Shown here: one piece after another, positions 24,866 to 34,249 of the stretch
How the letters are laid out: the number at the start of each line of letters is the position of its first letter
Numbering within the stretch: position 1 is the first letter of the stretch
Assembly: GCF_000282975.1 (NCBI RefSeq)
Contig: NZ_ALJC01000114.1
Coordinates: 1 to 64,000, forward strand
DNA: 64,000 bases
From: Pseudomonas psychrophila HA-4
Lineage (GTDB): Bacteria; Pseudomonadota; Gammaproteobacteria; Pseudomonadales; Pseudomonadaceae
Reading direction: 5' to 3'
Made by a program: the position numbers and the translations under genes
The notes under the pieces: generated by a model
What the model saw: the letters and a program-made list of their open reading frames with translations, nothing else
Databases searched by the model: none
Told to the model about the DNA's origin: nothing

Positions 24866-24872
24866 ATTTGTC

Positions 24873-24908
24873 TGCCCCGGTTACTGTCTGCGGCCGGGGC
24901 ACTCTTTT
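24873..24908 (+). terminator. Terminator after the crotonase gene
   Basis: TGCCCCGG and CCGGGGCA form the stem, followed by CTCTTTT. Confidence 0.7.
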
Positions 24909-25072
24909 GGCACGCCCACGTTGTGATCTCGCCTACACCTCTGTGCCGTAGCTCTCAGCCCTATTCGAAACATATGCTTAAACATCAGTAATCTCCTGCG
25001 TGTATCGGGGTAATTGCCGAATACAGTGCACATCCGTACACTGCGCCACCTTTTGTTCTGGCGTATCTGTAA

Positions 25073-25855
25073 ATGCTACTTTCGTTTCGCATGGTGTTGA
25101 TGAGTCTGCATTTTGTCGCTGCGGGCGTGCTCGGCGTGCTGCTGGGCATGTGCCGGCCCTTCAATCCGGACAACAGCCGATTGTGCGCCCGGCTCTATGC
25201 CTGGCCCGCGAAATGGATCTTGGGCTATAAGCTCAAGACTGAAGTCGGGCCTTTGATGGACAAGCCTCAGAGCTGTGTGGTCGTGGCCAACCATCAGTCC
25301 AATTACGACCTGTTTGTGTTCGGTAATGTGGTGCCTCGCCGCACGGTGTGTATCGGCAAGAAGAGCCTGAAGTGGGTGCCACTGTTCGGCCAGTTGTTCT
25401 GGCTCGCGGGGAATGTGTTGATTGATCGCAGCAACGCGCAAAAAGCCCGTCAATCGATGCTGACCACCACCCGCACCCTACAAGACAAAGACACCTCTAT
25501 CTGGGTCTTCCCGGAGGGTACGCGCAACCTCGGCAAAACCTTGCTGCCTTTCAAAAAGGGCGCATTCCATATGGCAATCACTGCCGGGGTGCCGATTGTG
25601 CCGGTGTGCGTCAGTACCTACAGCCAGCATCTCAAGCTCAACCGCTGGCACAGTGCAGATATTCAAATCCGCTCATTGCCTGCCATTCCCACTGACGGCT
25701 TAACCCTGGATGACTTGCCCCAGTTGATGGAGCAATGCCGCGAACAGATGCGCGAGTGCATCGAGGCGATGGACCGGGAGTTGCTAGCGGAGCAACAGCG
25801 GCGTCTGGCGCCTCCTCCCGCGGACAAGACAACTGGCTCTGACCCGAACCTCTGA
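25073..25855 (+). CDS. plsC: 1-acyl-sn-glycerol-3-phosphate acyltransferase
   Basis: The 260-residue membrane-bound enzyme has the acyltransferase boxes NHQSNYD (H-x4-D, about residue 75) and FPEGTRN (about residue 146), with an N-terminal membrane segment (VLMSLHFVAAGVLGVLLGMC). It adds the second acyl chain to lysophosphatidate, making phosphatidate for phospholipids. The C-terminal tail is rich in Gln, Arg and Pro. It is likely transcribed alone. Confidence 0.9.
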   Translation: MLLSFRMVLMSLHFVAAGVLGVLLGMCRPFNPDNSRLCARLYAWPAKWILGYKLKTEVGPLMDKPQSCVVVANHQSNYDLFVFGNVVPRRTVCIGKKSLKWVPLFGQLFWLAGNVLIDRSNAQKARQSMLTTTRTLQDKDTSIWVFPEGTRNLGKTLLPFKKGAFHMAITAGVPIVPVCVSTYSQHLKLNRWHSADIQIRSLPAIPTDGLTLDDLPQLMEQCREQMRECIEAMDRELLAEQQRRLAPPPADKTTGSDPNL

Positions 25856-25938
25856 ACGTTTGTAACGTCGAAGTGGTGGAATGCACGCTAAGCTGCATCT
25901 TCGAGCCATAACCCTTTGATGAAGAAGCGATTAGAACT

Positions 25939-26910
25939 ATGGGCAGAGTTGTTGCTGCTGCTGTTTATAGCGAAGGCAAAAAAATCTCCAATATCACTCT
26001 GGACGAAGGCAGTGCCTGGGCTGAAAAGCCCAACCACTTCGTCTGGATTGGTCTGGAACAACCCGATGCACAAGAACTGAGCAACTTGCAGCGCCAGTTC
26101 CATCTACATGAACTGGCTATCGAAGACGCCCTTGAACAACACAGCCGGCCAAAGCTTGAGACCTTTGGTGATGCGTTGTTTATCGTCATCTACTCGCCGA
26201 TTCGCCATGAAGGCAAATTAGAGTTCGTTGAGACCCATATCTTTGCGGGTAACGGTTACATCATCACCAGCCGCAATGGCCACTCTGCTTCGTACCGAGC
26301 CGTGCGCCAACGCTGCGAGGCCCGGCCACTGCTGCTGGAGCACGGCGAAGACTTCGTGCTGTATGCCCTGCTGGACTTCGTAACCGAGAGTTATCAACCC
26401 GTCAGCGTCGCCATTCATGCCGAAATCGAGCAACTCGAACGCAGCATCATGGGCAATGCATTGAATGAAGCGGACATCATTCAACTGCATGAATTACGCC
26501 GCGATGTGCTGCGATTACGTCGCTACGTGGCGCCCATGGTCGAAATTAGCGAAGAATTGCAGCGCCTCTCCTTCCCTTTTATCGACAAGAACATGCGCCC
26601 ATATTTTCGGGATGTGCAAATTCACGTCACTCGGCAAATGGAAGACCTGACCACTTTGCGCGACATCGCCAGCCAGACGATTGAGATTGTTGTGCTGCTG
26701 GAGTCGTCACGCCAAAGCATTGTGCAGCGCAAGTTCGCCGCCTGGGCGGCCATTCTGGCGTTCCCTACAGCGGTGGCGGGTATTTATGGGATGAACTTCC
26801 AGAACATGCCAGAACTGACTTGGCATTACGGCTATTTCGGTGTGCTGAGCTTTATTGCGGTGGGCGTGACGGGGTTGTGGGCGAGCTTTAAGCGGTCTGG
26901 CTGGTTGTAG
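25939..26910 (+). CDS. corA: CorA family magnesium/divalent cation channel
   Basis: The 323-residue protein has a long cytoplasmic domain and two C-terminal membrane helices. The CorA signature YGMNFQNMPEL follows the first helix (WAAILAFPTAVAGIYGMNF). The final helix is FGVLSFIAVGVTGLWASF. The GMN motif is intact, so Mg2+ transport is likely. ZntB-like zinc transport is possible since the GMN is shared. A REP hairpin follows. Confidence 0.9.
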   Translation: MGRVVAAAVYSEGKKISNITLDEGSAWAEKPNHFVWIGLEQPDAQELSNLQRQFHLHELAIEDALEQHSRPKLETFGDALFIVIYSPIRHEGKLEFVETHIFAGNGYIITSRNGHSASYRAVRQRCEARPLLLEHGEDFVLYALLDFVTESYQPVSVAIHAEIEQLERSIMGNALNEADIIQLHELRRDVLRLRRYVAPMVEISEELQRLSFPFIDKNMRPYFRDVQIHVTRQMEDLTTLRDIASQTIEIVVLLESSRQSIVQRKFAAWAAILAFPTAVAGIYGMNFQNMPELTWHYGYFGVLSFIAVGVTGLWASFKRSGWL

Positions 26911-26932
26911 AGGCCCCGTTTGACGTAAGGCA

Positions 26933-26982
26933 CGAGCGTGCCTCGCGGTCTTTTTAAGATCAAAAGATCGCGAGCAAGCTCG
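26933..26982. repeat. REP hairpin after corA
   Basis: Arms around CTCGCGGTCTTTT and AAAAGATCGCGAGCAAGCTCG pair with a few mismatches, of the same family as 1443-1491. Confidence 0.7.
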
Positions 26983-26999
26983 CGCCAAACAACCTTCTT

Positions 27000-27728
27000 T
27001 TACACCGATTCGACGTTGGGTTTGTTTGAGACAAAACGCATCATCCACTCGGCAACGGTGCGGCCGTGATGATCGTGTTCTAGGCTGGCGATGCCGCTGC
27101 TGTATATAGGATGCCCCAGTTGCTCCTGGCGCAAATCAAGCAACGCCCGTGAGTAGTCGTGAATGAACTCTGGGTGCCCCTGGAAGCACAGCACCTGATC
27201 ATTGATGTGGTAAGCCGCGAATGGGCAGAATTCGCTGGAGGCGACCACTGTCGCGTTTTCCGGCAAGGCCGTTACTTGGTCCTGATGGCTGATCAAAAGC
27301 GTAAGGTCTTCTACCACCGGGCTCATCCACGGTGCTTTGGCCGCCAATTTGTATTGATGGGTGCCTACACCCCAGCCCTGTGTCGCCCGCTCACTCTTGC
27401 CGCCCAATAGCAGCGCCAGCAGTTGGTGACCGAAGCACACGCCGAGCAACTTGTCGCCACGCTCGTAGCGGGTCAGCAAGTAGGCTTTCAAGGTTTCGAT
27501 CCAAGGATCGGTGCCGAACGAGTCTGCCTTGCTGCCGGTCACCAAGTAGGCATCAAACACTTCATCATCGGATGGGTATTCACCGTTCATCACATTGAAG
27601 ATTTTGAACTCAGCGGGGATAGGCTGCTGGGAGAACAGGCGCTTGAACATCTGCCCGTAGCCCTGGTATTGATCAATAAACTCTGGACGCAGGATGTCAG
27701 TTTCCAGAATGCAGATACGTAGCGACAT
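27000..27728 (-). CDS. Class I glutamine amidotransferase-like protein
   Basis: The 242-residue product from MSLRICILETDILRPEFIDQ has the amidotransferase triad: the Cys in LLGVCFGHQLLALLLGG (about residue 92) and a His and Glu in FQGHPEF (about residue 190). It resembles stand-alone GMP-synthase-like amidotransferases that act on glutamate or polyamine conjugates; the substrate is not known. The start at 27728 has AGG upstream and is preferred over a start five codons earlier. Confidence 0.85.
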   Translation of the reverse strand: MSLRICILETDILRPEFIDQYQGYGQMFKRLFSQQPIPAEFKIFNVMNGEYPSDDEVFDAYLVTGSKADSFGTDPWIETLKAYLLTRYERGDKLLGVCFGHQLLALLLGGKSERATQGWGVGTHQYKLAAKAPWMSPVVEDLTLLISHQDQVTALPENATVVASSEFCPFAAYHINDQVLCFQGHPEFIHDYSRALLDLRQEQLGHPIYSSGIASLEHDHHGRTVAEWMMRFVSNKPNVESV

Positions 27729-27838
27729 AAAAATACCTGGCACGATAAAGACGAAAGTAACAACGGGCTAGAGCCTGCCCTGAAACAGTAATTAATGGCA
27801 AGCACTGAACACTACTGAGCGTACTGAAAACTTAGACA

Positions 27839-27853
27839 CCCGACTTCGTCGGG
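27839..27853. terminator. Tight hairpin in the 27729-28133 gap
   Basis: CCCGAC-TTC-GTCGGG is a perfect 6-bp stem. The rest of this 405-base gap between divergent genes shows only AT-rich leader sequence and no gene that I can support. Confidence 0.4.
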
Positions 27854-28133
27854 CATTTGGCGCCGGAATAATGCTCCCTGACGAACGGTAGGGTACTAAT
27901 AATCTCCGACTTCCTAGTGTCGATTGCGTCTAGCTACGGGCTGACAGGGCACGCTTATAAAAGCTAATAGCGTTTTAGAAACATAATGCACTTGGATGAT
28001 GTAAAAGGGTTCTAAGCCATGTGTTATGAGGCCTCTAAGGTTAAGTCTGTAAACGGGCAAGACGCTTTTTAAGGATGTGCGCCCCTACCGTGGAGCATTA
28101 GTGTTCAGGAATAACAACAAAAGGCAGGTCGCC

Positions 28134-28229
28134 ATGTTTAAACATACGAAAATCCGTCAGGCCGGGCTCATTGTGCTCGCTACCACTTTGCTGTTGATTT
28201 TGCCGAATCTGACCAAGGTTATCGGCTAA
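28134..28229 (+). CDS. 31-residue single-pass membrane peptide
   Basis: A short gene after AAAAGGCAGG starts MFKHTKIRQAGLIVLATTLL and ends LILPNLTKVIG. It has a basic head and one hydrophobic helix, so it should sit in the inner membrane. It stops nine bases before the start of the cytochrome-domain gene and is likely co-transcribed, perhaps as a partner. It is too short for most gene callers. Confidence 0.6.
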   Translation: MFKHTKIRQAGLIVLATTLLLILPNLTKVIG

Positions 28230-28238
28230 GGTGACGCC

Positions 28239-29147
28239 TTGCCGTTCGAGTCGTCGCACCCGGACTACCGACAACCCATAACAGCAAACCCTTTGAAATT
28301 ACTGACGCTCTTCATCATCGCCTTATTCAGCCTGCCAGTGTGTGCTGCCCAACTCGCCCTCGATTTGGGCAGCGGCACACGGACATGGCAAACCGCCGAG
28401 CTGTTGCAACACCCAGCGGCGCAAACACTGCACATCGTTGACGACGTGTCTTACAAACGGAACATGACCTACCGCGCTGTTCCGTTAGCTGCTTTGCTTG
28501 AAGGCATTAGGCCCGGCGACCACCTGCAAGCGGTCGCCCTAGACGGCTTCGCGGCTGAGCTGGCGGCCGCTCCACTCTTGAGTCAAACCGGCGCTAAAGC
28601 CTGGCTGGCGATTGAAGACCCCGCTCACCCATGGCCACCTCTAGGCGCAGGCAAGCGCACCGCAGGGCCGTTTTATCTGGTGTGGACCAACCCTCTAGCG
28701 GGGCATATCAGCCCCGAACAATGGCCTTTTGCACTGGCCACTCTGAAACGCCTGTCCCCGGTGGCTCAGCGTTTCCCGGCCTTGTTACCCGATCCGGCGC
28801 TGGCGCTCAATTCACCGATCAATCAGGGCTTCGCGCTGTTTCAGAAAAACTGCCTGGCGTGCCACCGCCTAAATGGCGCGGGTGATGCGCAGTTCGGTCC
28901 GGACCTGAACATCCCTTACAATCCGACGGAATACTTTGGCGCCGACTTTCTCAAACGCTACATTCGCGACCCGCAGAGCTTGCGCCAATGGCCGCAAGCG
29001 CGCATGCCCGGCTTTGCACCCAGCGTGCTGCCTGATCCTGAGCTGGATCAGTTGATCAGCTACTTGCAGCACATGGCCAAGCGCAAAGTGACCCCCAGTA
29101 GCGTAAGCGTCTGGTCAATACGCCCCTCTGATCCTAGAGCCCAGTAA
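28239..29147 (+). CDS. Periplasmic molybdopterin-fold protein with C-terminal cytochrome c
   Basis: The 302-residue product has a signal segment (LLTLFIIALFSLPVCAA). It then has a domain like the molybdopterin-oxidoreductase (sulfite-oxidase) fold, without obvious cofactor Cys (VPLAALLEGIRPGDHLQAVA), and a C-terminal c-type cytochrome with CLACH at about residue 207 and RMPGF supplying the distal Met. The TTG at 28239 follows AAGGTGA at good spacing; a TTG at 28293 is the alternative. It probably carries electrons in the periplasm. Confidence 0.75.
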   Translation: MPFESSHPDYRQPITANPLKLLTLFIIALFSLPVCAAQLALDLGSGTRTWQTAELLQHPAAQTLHIVDDVSYKRNMTYRAVPLAALLEGIRPGDHLQAVALDGFAAELAAAPLLSQTGAKAWLAIEDPAHPWPPLGAGKRTAGPFYLVWTNPLAGHISPEQWPFALATLKRLSPVAQRFPALLPDPALALNSPINQGFALFQKNCLACHRLNGAGDAQFGPDLNIPYNPTEYFGADFLKRYIRDPQSLRQWPQARMPGFAPSVLPDPELDQLISYLQHMAKRKVTPSSVSVWSIRPSDPRAQ

Positions 29148-29241
29148 GCCAGCACACCCATTTGTCATCGCAAATGCGATCATGTTGGGCAGTGAACTGA
29201 AGCCTGCACGCCGGGCGGCGATCCAACAAAGGGAAAAGCAC

Positions 29242-30015
29242 ATGACGACGTTCAATCACCAGGACGGCCAGCATCTTGAGATAGACCACGCGAGCCTCTA
29301 CGTTGAACAGCAAGGCAACAAGGAAGGCCCTGTCTTAGTATTTCTCCACGGTGGGTTTGGTGACATTGAGACATTTAATTCCATCACCTCCCATTTGGGC
29401 CAAAACTACAGGTTGATCGGCATCGACAGCCGGGGCCAAGGAAAATCCACACTGGGTCCATCACGACTGAGCTATAAGCGTATCCAGCAAGATGTGGAAG
29501 CAGTGGTCAGGCACCTAGGACTTGAACATTTCAGCATCATCGGCCATAGCGATGGAGGGATCGCTGCACTGCGGATTGCCGCCGCCAACACTCTCCCTAT
29601 AGACAAGGTGGTAGCGATTGGCGCGCACTGGGCATTGAATGCAGACGACCCAACGCGCGGCATGTATGCCGAGGTAACAGCCGAGAGCTGGCGCGAGATG
29701 TTCCCGGATAGCTACGAGAGTTATCAGGCCATGAATCCCGCACCCGATTTTGAGCGATTGGCAGTGGCACTGCGGGCGCTGTGGCTCGATTCAGACGCGG
29801 ATGGCTACCCGAACGAAACTGTGCGCAACATCACCGCCGATTTGCTGGTGGTCAGGGGCGACGAAGACATGCTTGTCTCGCGCACGAATGCCGTTGAACT
29901 CGCTGATCGGGTGCCAAACGCAAGGCTTTTGAATGTTCCATTCGCCAATCACTCACCCCAAGAAGATCGACCAGAGTGGCTGATACCTGTTTTGGAAAAA
30001 TTTCTCGCGAATTGA
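29242..30015 (+). CDS. Alpha/beta hydrolase
   Basis: The 257-residue enzyme has FLHGGFGDIETF (oxyanion loop), the nucleophile elbow GHSDGG near residue 98 with Ser, an acid in VVRGDEDMLVS and a late catalytic His in FANHSPQED. Substrate unknown; esterase or hydrolase of small molecules is usual. The start at 29242 follows AAAGGGAAAA. Confidence 0.85.
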   Translation: MTTFNHQDGQHLEIDHASLYVEQQGNKEGPVLVFLHGGFGDIETFNSITSHLGQNYRLIGIDSRGQGKSTLGPSRLSYKRIQQDVEAVVRHLGLEHFSIIGHSDGGIAALRIAAANTLPIDKVVAIGAHWALNADDPTRGMYAEVTAESWREMFPDSYESYQAMNPAPDFERLAVALRALWLDSDADGYPNETVRNITADLLVVRGDEDMLVSRTNAVELADRVPNARLLNVPFANHSPQEDRPEWLIPVLEKFLAN

Positions 30016-30064
30016 TCGGTAGGAGTCCAAATTTTGTAAGCGCCCGAGGCCGGATCTGGTGCTC

Positions 30065-30330
30065 TGCTCATAGCGAGCCTTCAGGCACGAGGCCACGCGG
30101 GACGATCAACGTCGCCGCGCAGGAGCCGTGTTTCAACGCAGATAGACGTTAATGATGAGCGGGGCATTGACCGGCAAAAGGCACGGGTAATGGAATAGAC
30201 GCAGAGTGCTGTGCTGTGTTTTGTGCACTTGCAGCCGAATCCACTTGTGAATGAGGTTATAGCGGTGTGCGATGCTGGCAATCGAAACGTCGGGCTGAAT
30301 AGATGACGTGGCCGGACGCATACCCAGTAG
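30065..30330 (-). pseudogene. IS66 family TnpA (OrfA) remnant
   Basis: On the minus strand the fragment PDVSIASIAHRYNLIHKWIR followed by LQ, and later LPVNAPLIINVYLR, corresponds to the helix-turn-helix and tail of IS66 accessory transposase TnpA. Frames break between about 30135 and 30080 (RLLRGDVDRPAWP in a second frame). The N-terminal part, TnpB and TnpC are missing. It is a dead scrap of an old insertion. Confidence 0.55.
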
Positions 30331-30349
30331 CAGCAAAAAACCTGGCACA

Positions 30350-30381
30350 AAAAACAAAACGGCCAGCCCCAAGGCTAGCCG
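30350..30381 (-). terminator. Terminator of rraB
   Basis: CGGCTAGCC-TTGG-GGCTGGCCG on the minus strand is followed by TTTTGTTTTTTG. Confidence 0.85.
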
Positions 30382-30400
30382 TACGTTGCGTTGATGGAAG

Positions 30401-30742
30401 TCAGTTCAGCAGGCCACGCACCTCCTGCTTAACACCCCAACCCTCGATAACCCCACCCAGCGGTACGACGACCGCTTCGAAGTCCTGCTCAAAATCACCA
30501 ATGCCGCCATAAGTGGCGTACATCACTTTGCTCAACTCCAGATGCCAGGCACCGTCATCACGCACGTTGATCTGGGCATTCAGCGACTCACCACAAAACT
30601 TACCTGCTGCCCTGCGTGCCCGCTCCTCATCCGGGAAGATCGCGTAAAACTCAATGGGATGGATACGTGCAAAGTCAAAACCGCCTTCTTTCATGCGGCG
30701 CAGCACATAGCTGCTGAGGTCTTCTTGATGGGCTGTGCTCAT
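30401..30742 (-). CDS. rraB: RraB-like inhibitor of RNase E
   Basis: The 113-residue protein (DLSSYVLRRMKEGGFDFARI, then HPIEFYAIFPDEERARRAAG) matches the RraB family. RraB binds RNase E and modulates mRNA decay. The start at 30742 has GGAGGA at good spacing. Many Pseudomonas copies are annotated this way without experiment, so the role is by family. A strong terminator follows. Confidence 0.75.
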   Translation of the reverse strand: MSTAHQEDLSSYVLRRMKEGGFDFARIHPIEFYAIFPDEERARRAAGKFCGESLNAQINVRDDGAWHLELSKVMYATYGGIGDFEQDFEAVVVPLGGVIEGWGVKQEVRGLLN

Positions 30743-31008
30743 GAAACGTCCTCCTCGCAATGGATAGACATTCAGCGCTCTCGGTACCGCAGTGAACGTG
30801 CCGTGGCCGAGAGAAATAAGCATGTAGCGAACAAGATCAGAGCCAGTCGATTACTTCGCTGGTCTGGGAGCAGAGTAGACCTGTCGGATATTCTCTGCCA
30901 AGGGGGAATATAAAATTTAACGTTTACAAAGGGCGACTCATAACACGCAACAACACAGGGTTAGGCACCTGGACAGATGCGCTGTCCAGGCAAAGCGCCA
31001 TTTACGGG

Positions 31009-31614
31009 TTACTTCTCGGCGCGTTCTTTAAGCCCTTTGAGGGTATTGAACGGTGCATCAACCACAAACTTGTTAGCGACAAATGAAGGCACGCTGCCGC
31101 CTGGCTCGGTGTGCACTTGGTAGGTGACTTCAGTCAGGTTGTCGCCTTTAGGCACCAGCTTCCAGAAGCCTTCAACCTGAGCCACCCGCACGAAGCCTTT
31201 TTCTGCCGGGGCATAAGTTGGCAAGCCTTCAAGGGTCCGCGTCAAGGTGCCATCAGGCGCAACGGTCGACGTCACCAGCAAAATCGAGTCACGGGGAGTA
31301 ACAGGCCACGGGGTATTAAATTGGGTGTAAGTCCAGCTCTTGTCGCCTTCGTGCTTGAGCAGCTTCTGCACTTTGCATTCATGAATCCAGGCACACGCCC
31401 CCGCCACGTCTTCTTGCAGTGCCTTGATTTTAGCCAGCGGGGCCTTGATGGTCGTCACCCCCTGATAAGCCTTGTACTTGGAGCCCGCCACTTCGCTCAA
31501 CGAGACTTTGATACCGCCTTCGTCCTTTGCCACTTGCCAATCTTCTGCATGGGCCACGCCCACCAGCAGAACACTCAAACCACACGCCATTGCCACTCGA
31601 TGTAACGAACCCAT
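31009..31614 (-). CDS. Secreted START domain protein
   Basis: The 201-residue product starts with a signal peptide (MGSLHRVAMACGLSVLLVGV, then AHAED). The START/SRPBCC lipid-binding fold follows (YKAYQGVTTIKAPLAKIKAL, PWPVTPRDSILLVTS). It probably binds a lipid or hydrophobic ligand in the periplasm. The upstream in-frame sequence up to 31728 is not needed. Confidence 0.8.
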   Translation of the reverse strand: MGSLHRVAMACGLSVLLVGVAHAEDWQVAKDEGGIKVSLSEVAGSKYKAYQGVTTIKAPLAKIKALQEDVAGACAWIHECKVQKLLKHEGDKSWTYTQFNTPWPVTPRDSILLVTSTVAPDGTLTRTLEGLPTYAPAEKGFVRVAQVEGFWKLVPKGDNLTEVTYQVHTEPGGSVPSFVANKFVVDAPFNTLKGLKERAEK

Positions 31615-31661
31615 TGTCTTATTCCTTATTGTTAAAGGTCTGTTCTCTGAACACGAATGCA

Positions 31662-31916
31662 CTAAGCCGCCGTCACCTCTTCCCACCAACCAATCAGGTT
31701 GATGGCCTCTTGCTGACTGCTGCCGCATACCTCGATGTCAGCCTTGAACGAGCCGCACACGGCGGGACGCTCTGGTTGGCCGAACAAACCACACAAGTAA
31801 TCGACAGACAGATGCAGGCAGCGTTCCCCTGCAGGTTTGCCATCAGGCATACCAGGGATCGGTGTACTAATGGAGGGGGCTATACAGCAAGCGCCACAGC
31901 CTTCACGGCAGTTCAT
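31662..31916 (-). CDS. YkgJ-like cysteine cluster protein
   Basis: The 84-residue product starts MNCREGCGACCIAPSISTPI. Its Cys-x3-Cys-x2-Cys-Cys cluster and further Cys at CLHLSVDYLCGLF and VCGSF match the zinc/iron-chelating YkgJ family. A GAGGAG lies before the ATG. Role unknown; metal binding is likely. Confidence 0.8.
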   Translation of the reverse strand: MNCREGCGACCIAPSISTPIPGMPDGKPAGERCLHLSVDYLCGLFGQPERPAVCGSFKADIEVCGSSQQEAINLIGWWEEVTAA

Positions 31917-32058
31917 GACGTTAGCTCCTCGTTGGGGGCAAAGTGCGTTGATGACAAGGGATAGTACTCGCTGGAACGGGCGTTTGAAATTGACCATTCA
32001 GCAGAATATGCGGTGACTGAACAGTCAGTTTAGAAGTCCGATTTCAGTGATGAGGCAC

Positions 32059-32532
32059 TTATTGTTTGAATTCAAACTCAAGTGCCGCGCCTTCGATTTC
32101 CTTCTGCCGCGCTTCGTTGCGCAATTGCAGGCCCATTTCATTGCTGAGCAAGCGCCCATTCAACTGAAAAGGGCTTTCTTCGGCGGGCTTCTCGCCGAAC
32201 ATATTGGGCAGTAACGGCTTGTGCTGAGGCATGGGAATGGTGCCCAGAGGTCGCAACTGCCGCACCATATCGGGCGGCAGGCTCAAATCAAGCTTGGCGG
32301 CCGGTAGACGCTTTTGGGCGACTTCATGTGCTGACTTGGATTTTGAGGCGACCGGCGCGCGCTTTAAGGGCGGCTTTTTTTTTGCAGCGGCCGCAGGTTT
32401 GGCTGGGGTATGAGCGGTTTGAGACGTCGTCGTAACGGTCTCGGACTGTGATTGATTTGCGGGTGCCGCTACCGCGAAAAACGCAGTTAAAACGCCTACC
32501 AACATGAAACCCACACAATATTTCGCTCTCAT
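32059..32532 (-). CDS. Secreted Ala/Lys/Pro-rich protein of unknown role
   Basis: The 157-residue product has a signal peptide (MRAKYCVGFMLVGVLTAFFA) followed by a low-complexity Ala, Lys and Pro stretch (residues about 45-75). A folded end follows (PFQLNGRLLSNEMGLQLRNE). It is probably periplasmic. Similar proteins are sometimes mislabelled as initiation factor 2 because of the Ala/Lys repeat; nothing here supports that. Confidence 0.65.
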   Translation of the reverse strand: MRAKYCVGFMLVGVLTAFFAVAAPANQSQSETVTTTSQTAHTPAKPAAAAKKKPPLKRAPVASKSKSAHEVAQKRLPAAKLDLSLPPDMVRQLRPLGTIPMPQHKPLLPNMFGEKPAEESPFQLNGRLLSNEMGLQLRNEARQKEIEGAALEFEFKQ

Positions 32533-32635
32533 AACTCCCACAGTCTTGATAGGTCAAGTGCACATGCTCGCCCTTTAGGCACGCTGAGACAAGCCGAATA
32601 TGACCAAATGGCTATCATGCATATTGCTCAGCCCG

Positions 32636-34075
32636 TCAATAGAGGTTGGCCGTTTCTTGGCACAGTTGGCTGGCAAGCATGCCTAACGTCATCAAGGCCC
32701 GCTCAGCCTCTTTGTTCCAGGGCGTACCGCAGTTCAACCGGATGCAGTGATTGAATTGCTCGGTGTTACTGAAAATAAGCCCCGGTGCGATGCTGATTCC
32801 TTGCTGCAACGCGCGTACGTGCAACTCTTGGGTATTGACCCGGCCCGGCAAACTGACCCACAAAATGAAACCGCCACTGGGGCGCGACATTTGTGTGCCT
32901 TCTGGGAAATATTGCTGAACCGCCAGTTGAAACGCGCTCAGATTCTTACGGTATTCCTGGCGGATGTAACGTAAATGACGGTCGTATCCACCGTTTTCAA
33001 GGTAGGCCGCCACGCCCATTTGCGTCACGCTGCACGCTGAGTGCGTGGTAAACGTTTGCAGGCGCTGGATCTCCTGCTGATATTTCCCGGCAATCATCCA
33101 GCCGATTCGCACACCCGGCGACAGCGTTTTGGAAAAGCTGGAGCAATAAATCACCCGGTCCAAACGGTCATAGGCTTTCAAAGCCTTAGTACGACCCACT
33201 TCAAACATCAACTCGCCATAGATATCGTCTTCTACCACTTGGATATCGAAGTCAGAAGCTAGGCGCAGCAGTTGTTTTTGTCGTTCTTCTGGCATGGTGC
33301 CGCCCAGCGGATTGCTCAGGCGCGTGGTTAGCACCAGTGCCTTGATCGACCATTGATTGGCCGCCAATTGCAGGGCTTCAAGGCTCATGCCGATGGCTGG
33401 ATCGCTGGGGATCTCGATCACTTTCAACCCCAACAGATCAGCCAATTGCAAAAGGCCGTAATACGCTGGCGATTCAGCTGCGATCAAGTCTCCCGGGCGT
33501 GTCAGCACCCGCAGTGACATTTGCAGGGCGTCGACACAACCGTGGGTAATGATCACTTCCGAAGGGTCGACCACCACCCCGGCGTCACGCATGCGAATCG
33601 CAACTTGACGCCGCAATGGTTCAAAACCGGGGCTGAACATGTAACTGAAAGCACGCGGGCTGTGGAAGCGTGTGACCTTGGCCAATTGCTGATGCAACGC
33701 ACGCACCGGCAAGTAATCGACACTGGGGACCGCAGCGCCCAGTGGAAACACGCCTTCGCGACGCGACTCGACCAATACCTGTTGAATGATGCTGCTGCGG
33801 GTGACCAACCCTGGGCGCTCAACACGGGCGATGTCCGGTGTGGGAGCCGTCAGGGCCGGGGTCTGATGCACATAATAGCCAGACTGGGGCCGCGCCCGGA
33901 TCAGACCTTGGTCTTCAAGGTTGGCGTAGGCCTGCAACACCGTCGCGTGGCTCACATTGAGTTGCGAGCTCATCTTGCGCACCGACGGAACACGCTCGCC
34001 CGGCTGATACACGCCGCGCCGAATATCCTCAGCCAGTTGCTGAGCAATACGTTGATAAAGCAAAAGGTTGGTCAT
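32636..34075 (-). CDS. MocR/PdxR-type GntR-aminotransferase regulator
   Basis: The 479-residue protein has an N-terminal GntR winged helix (ERVPSVRKMSSQLNVSHATV). A fold type I aminotransferase domain follows, with the PLP-binding Lys in YCSSFSKTLSPGVRIGW. It regulates transcription using PLP or an amino donor as signal. The target is unknown; no divergent partner gene lies upstream within 180 bases. Confidence 0.88.
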   Translation of the reverse strand: MTNLLLYQRIAQQLAEDIRRGVYQPGERVPSVRKMSSQLNVSHATVLQAYANLEDQGLIRARPQSGYYVHQTPALTAPTPDIARVERPGLVTRSSIIQQVLVESRREGVFPLGAAVPSVDYLPVRALHQQLAKVTRFHSPRAFSYMFSPGFEPLRRQVAIRMRDAGVVVDPSEVIITHGCVDALQMSLRVLTRPGDLIAAESPAYYGLLQLADLLGLKVIEIPSDPAIGMSLEALQLAANQWSIKALVLTTRLSNPLGGTMPEERQKQLLRLASDFDIQVVEDDIYGELMFEVGRTKALKAYDRLDRVIYCSSFSKTLSPGVRIGWMIAGKYQQEIQRLQTFTTHSACSVTQMGVAAYLENGGYDRHLRYIRQEYRKNLSAFQLAVQQYFPEGTQMSRPSGGFILWVSLPGRVNTQELHVRALQQGISIAPGLIFSNTEQFNHCIRLNCGTPWNKEAERALMTLGMLASQLCQETANLY

Positions 34076-34249
34076 GGCGCGGCACTCGATGTTCAGGCAT
34101 TTTTTTTATATGAAGCATTTTTGTGATGAACAATACCGGAACAGTTTAGAAGTGTACGGGCACAGTTACCACTCTTCTGAGCCGTACAGTGCAGAGGCCG
34201 GGTTAACTGTATGGGTGAGCGGCAAGCTCGCTCCTAGACGGTGTTGGGC

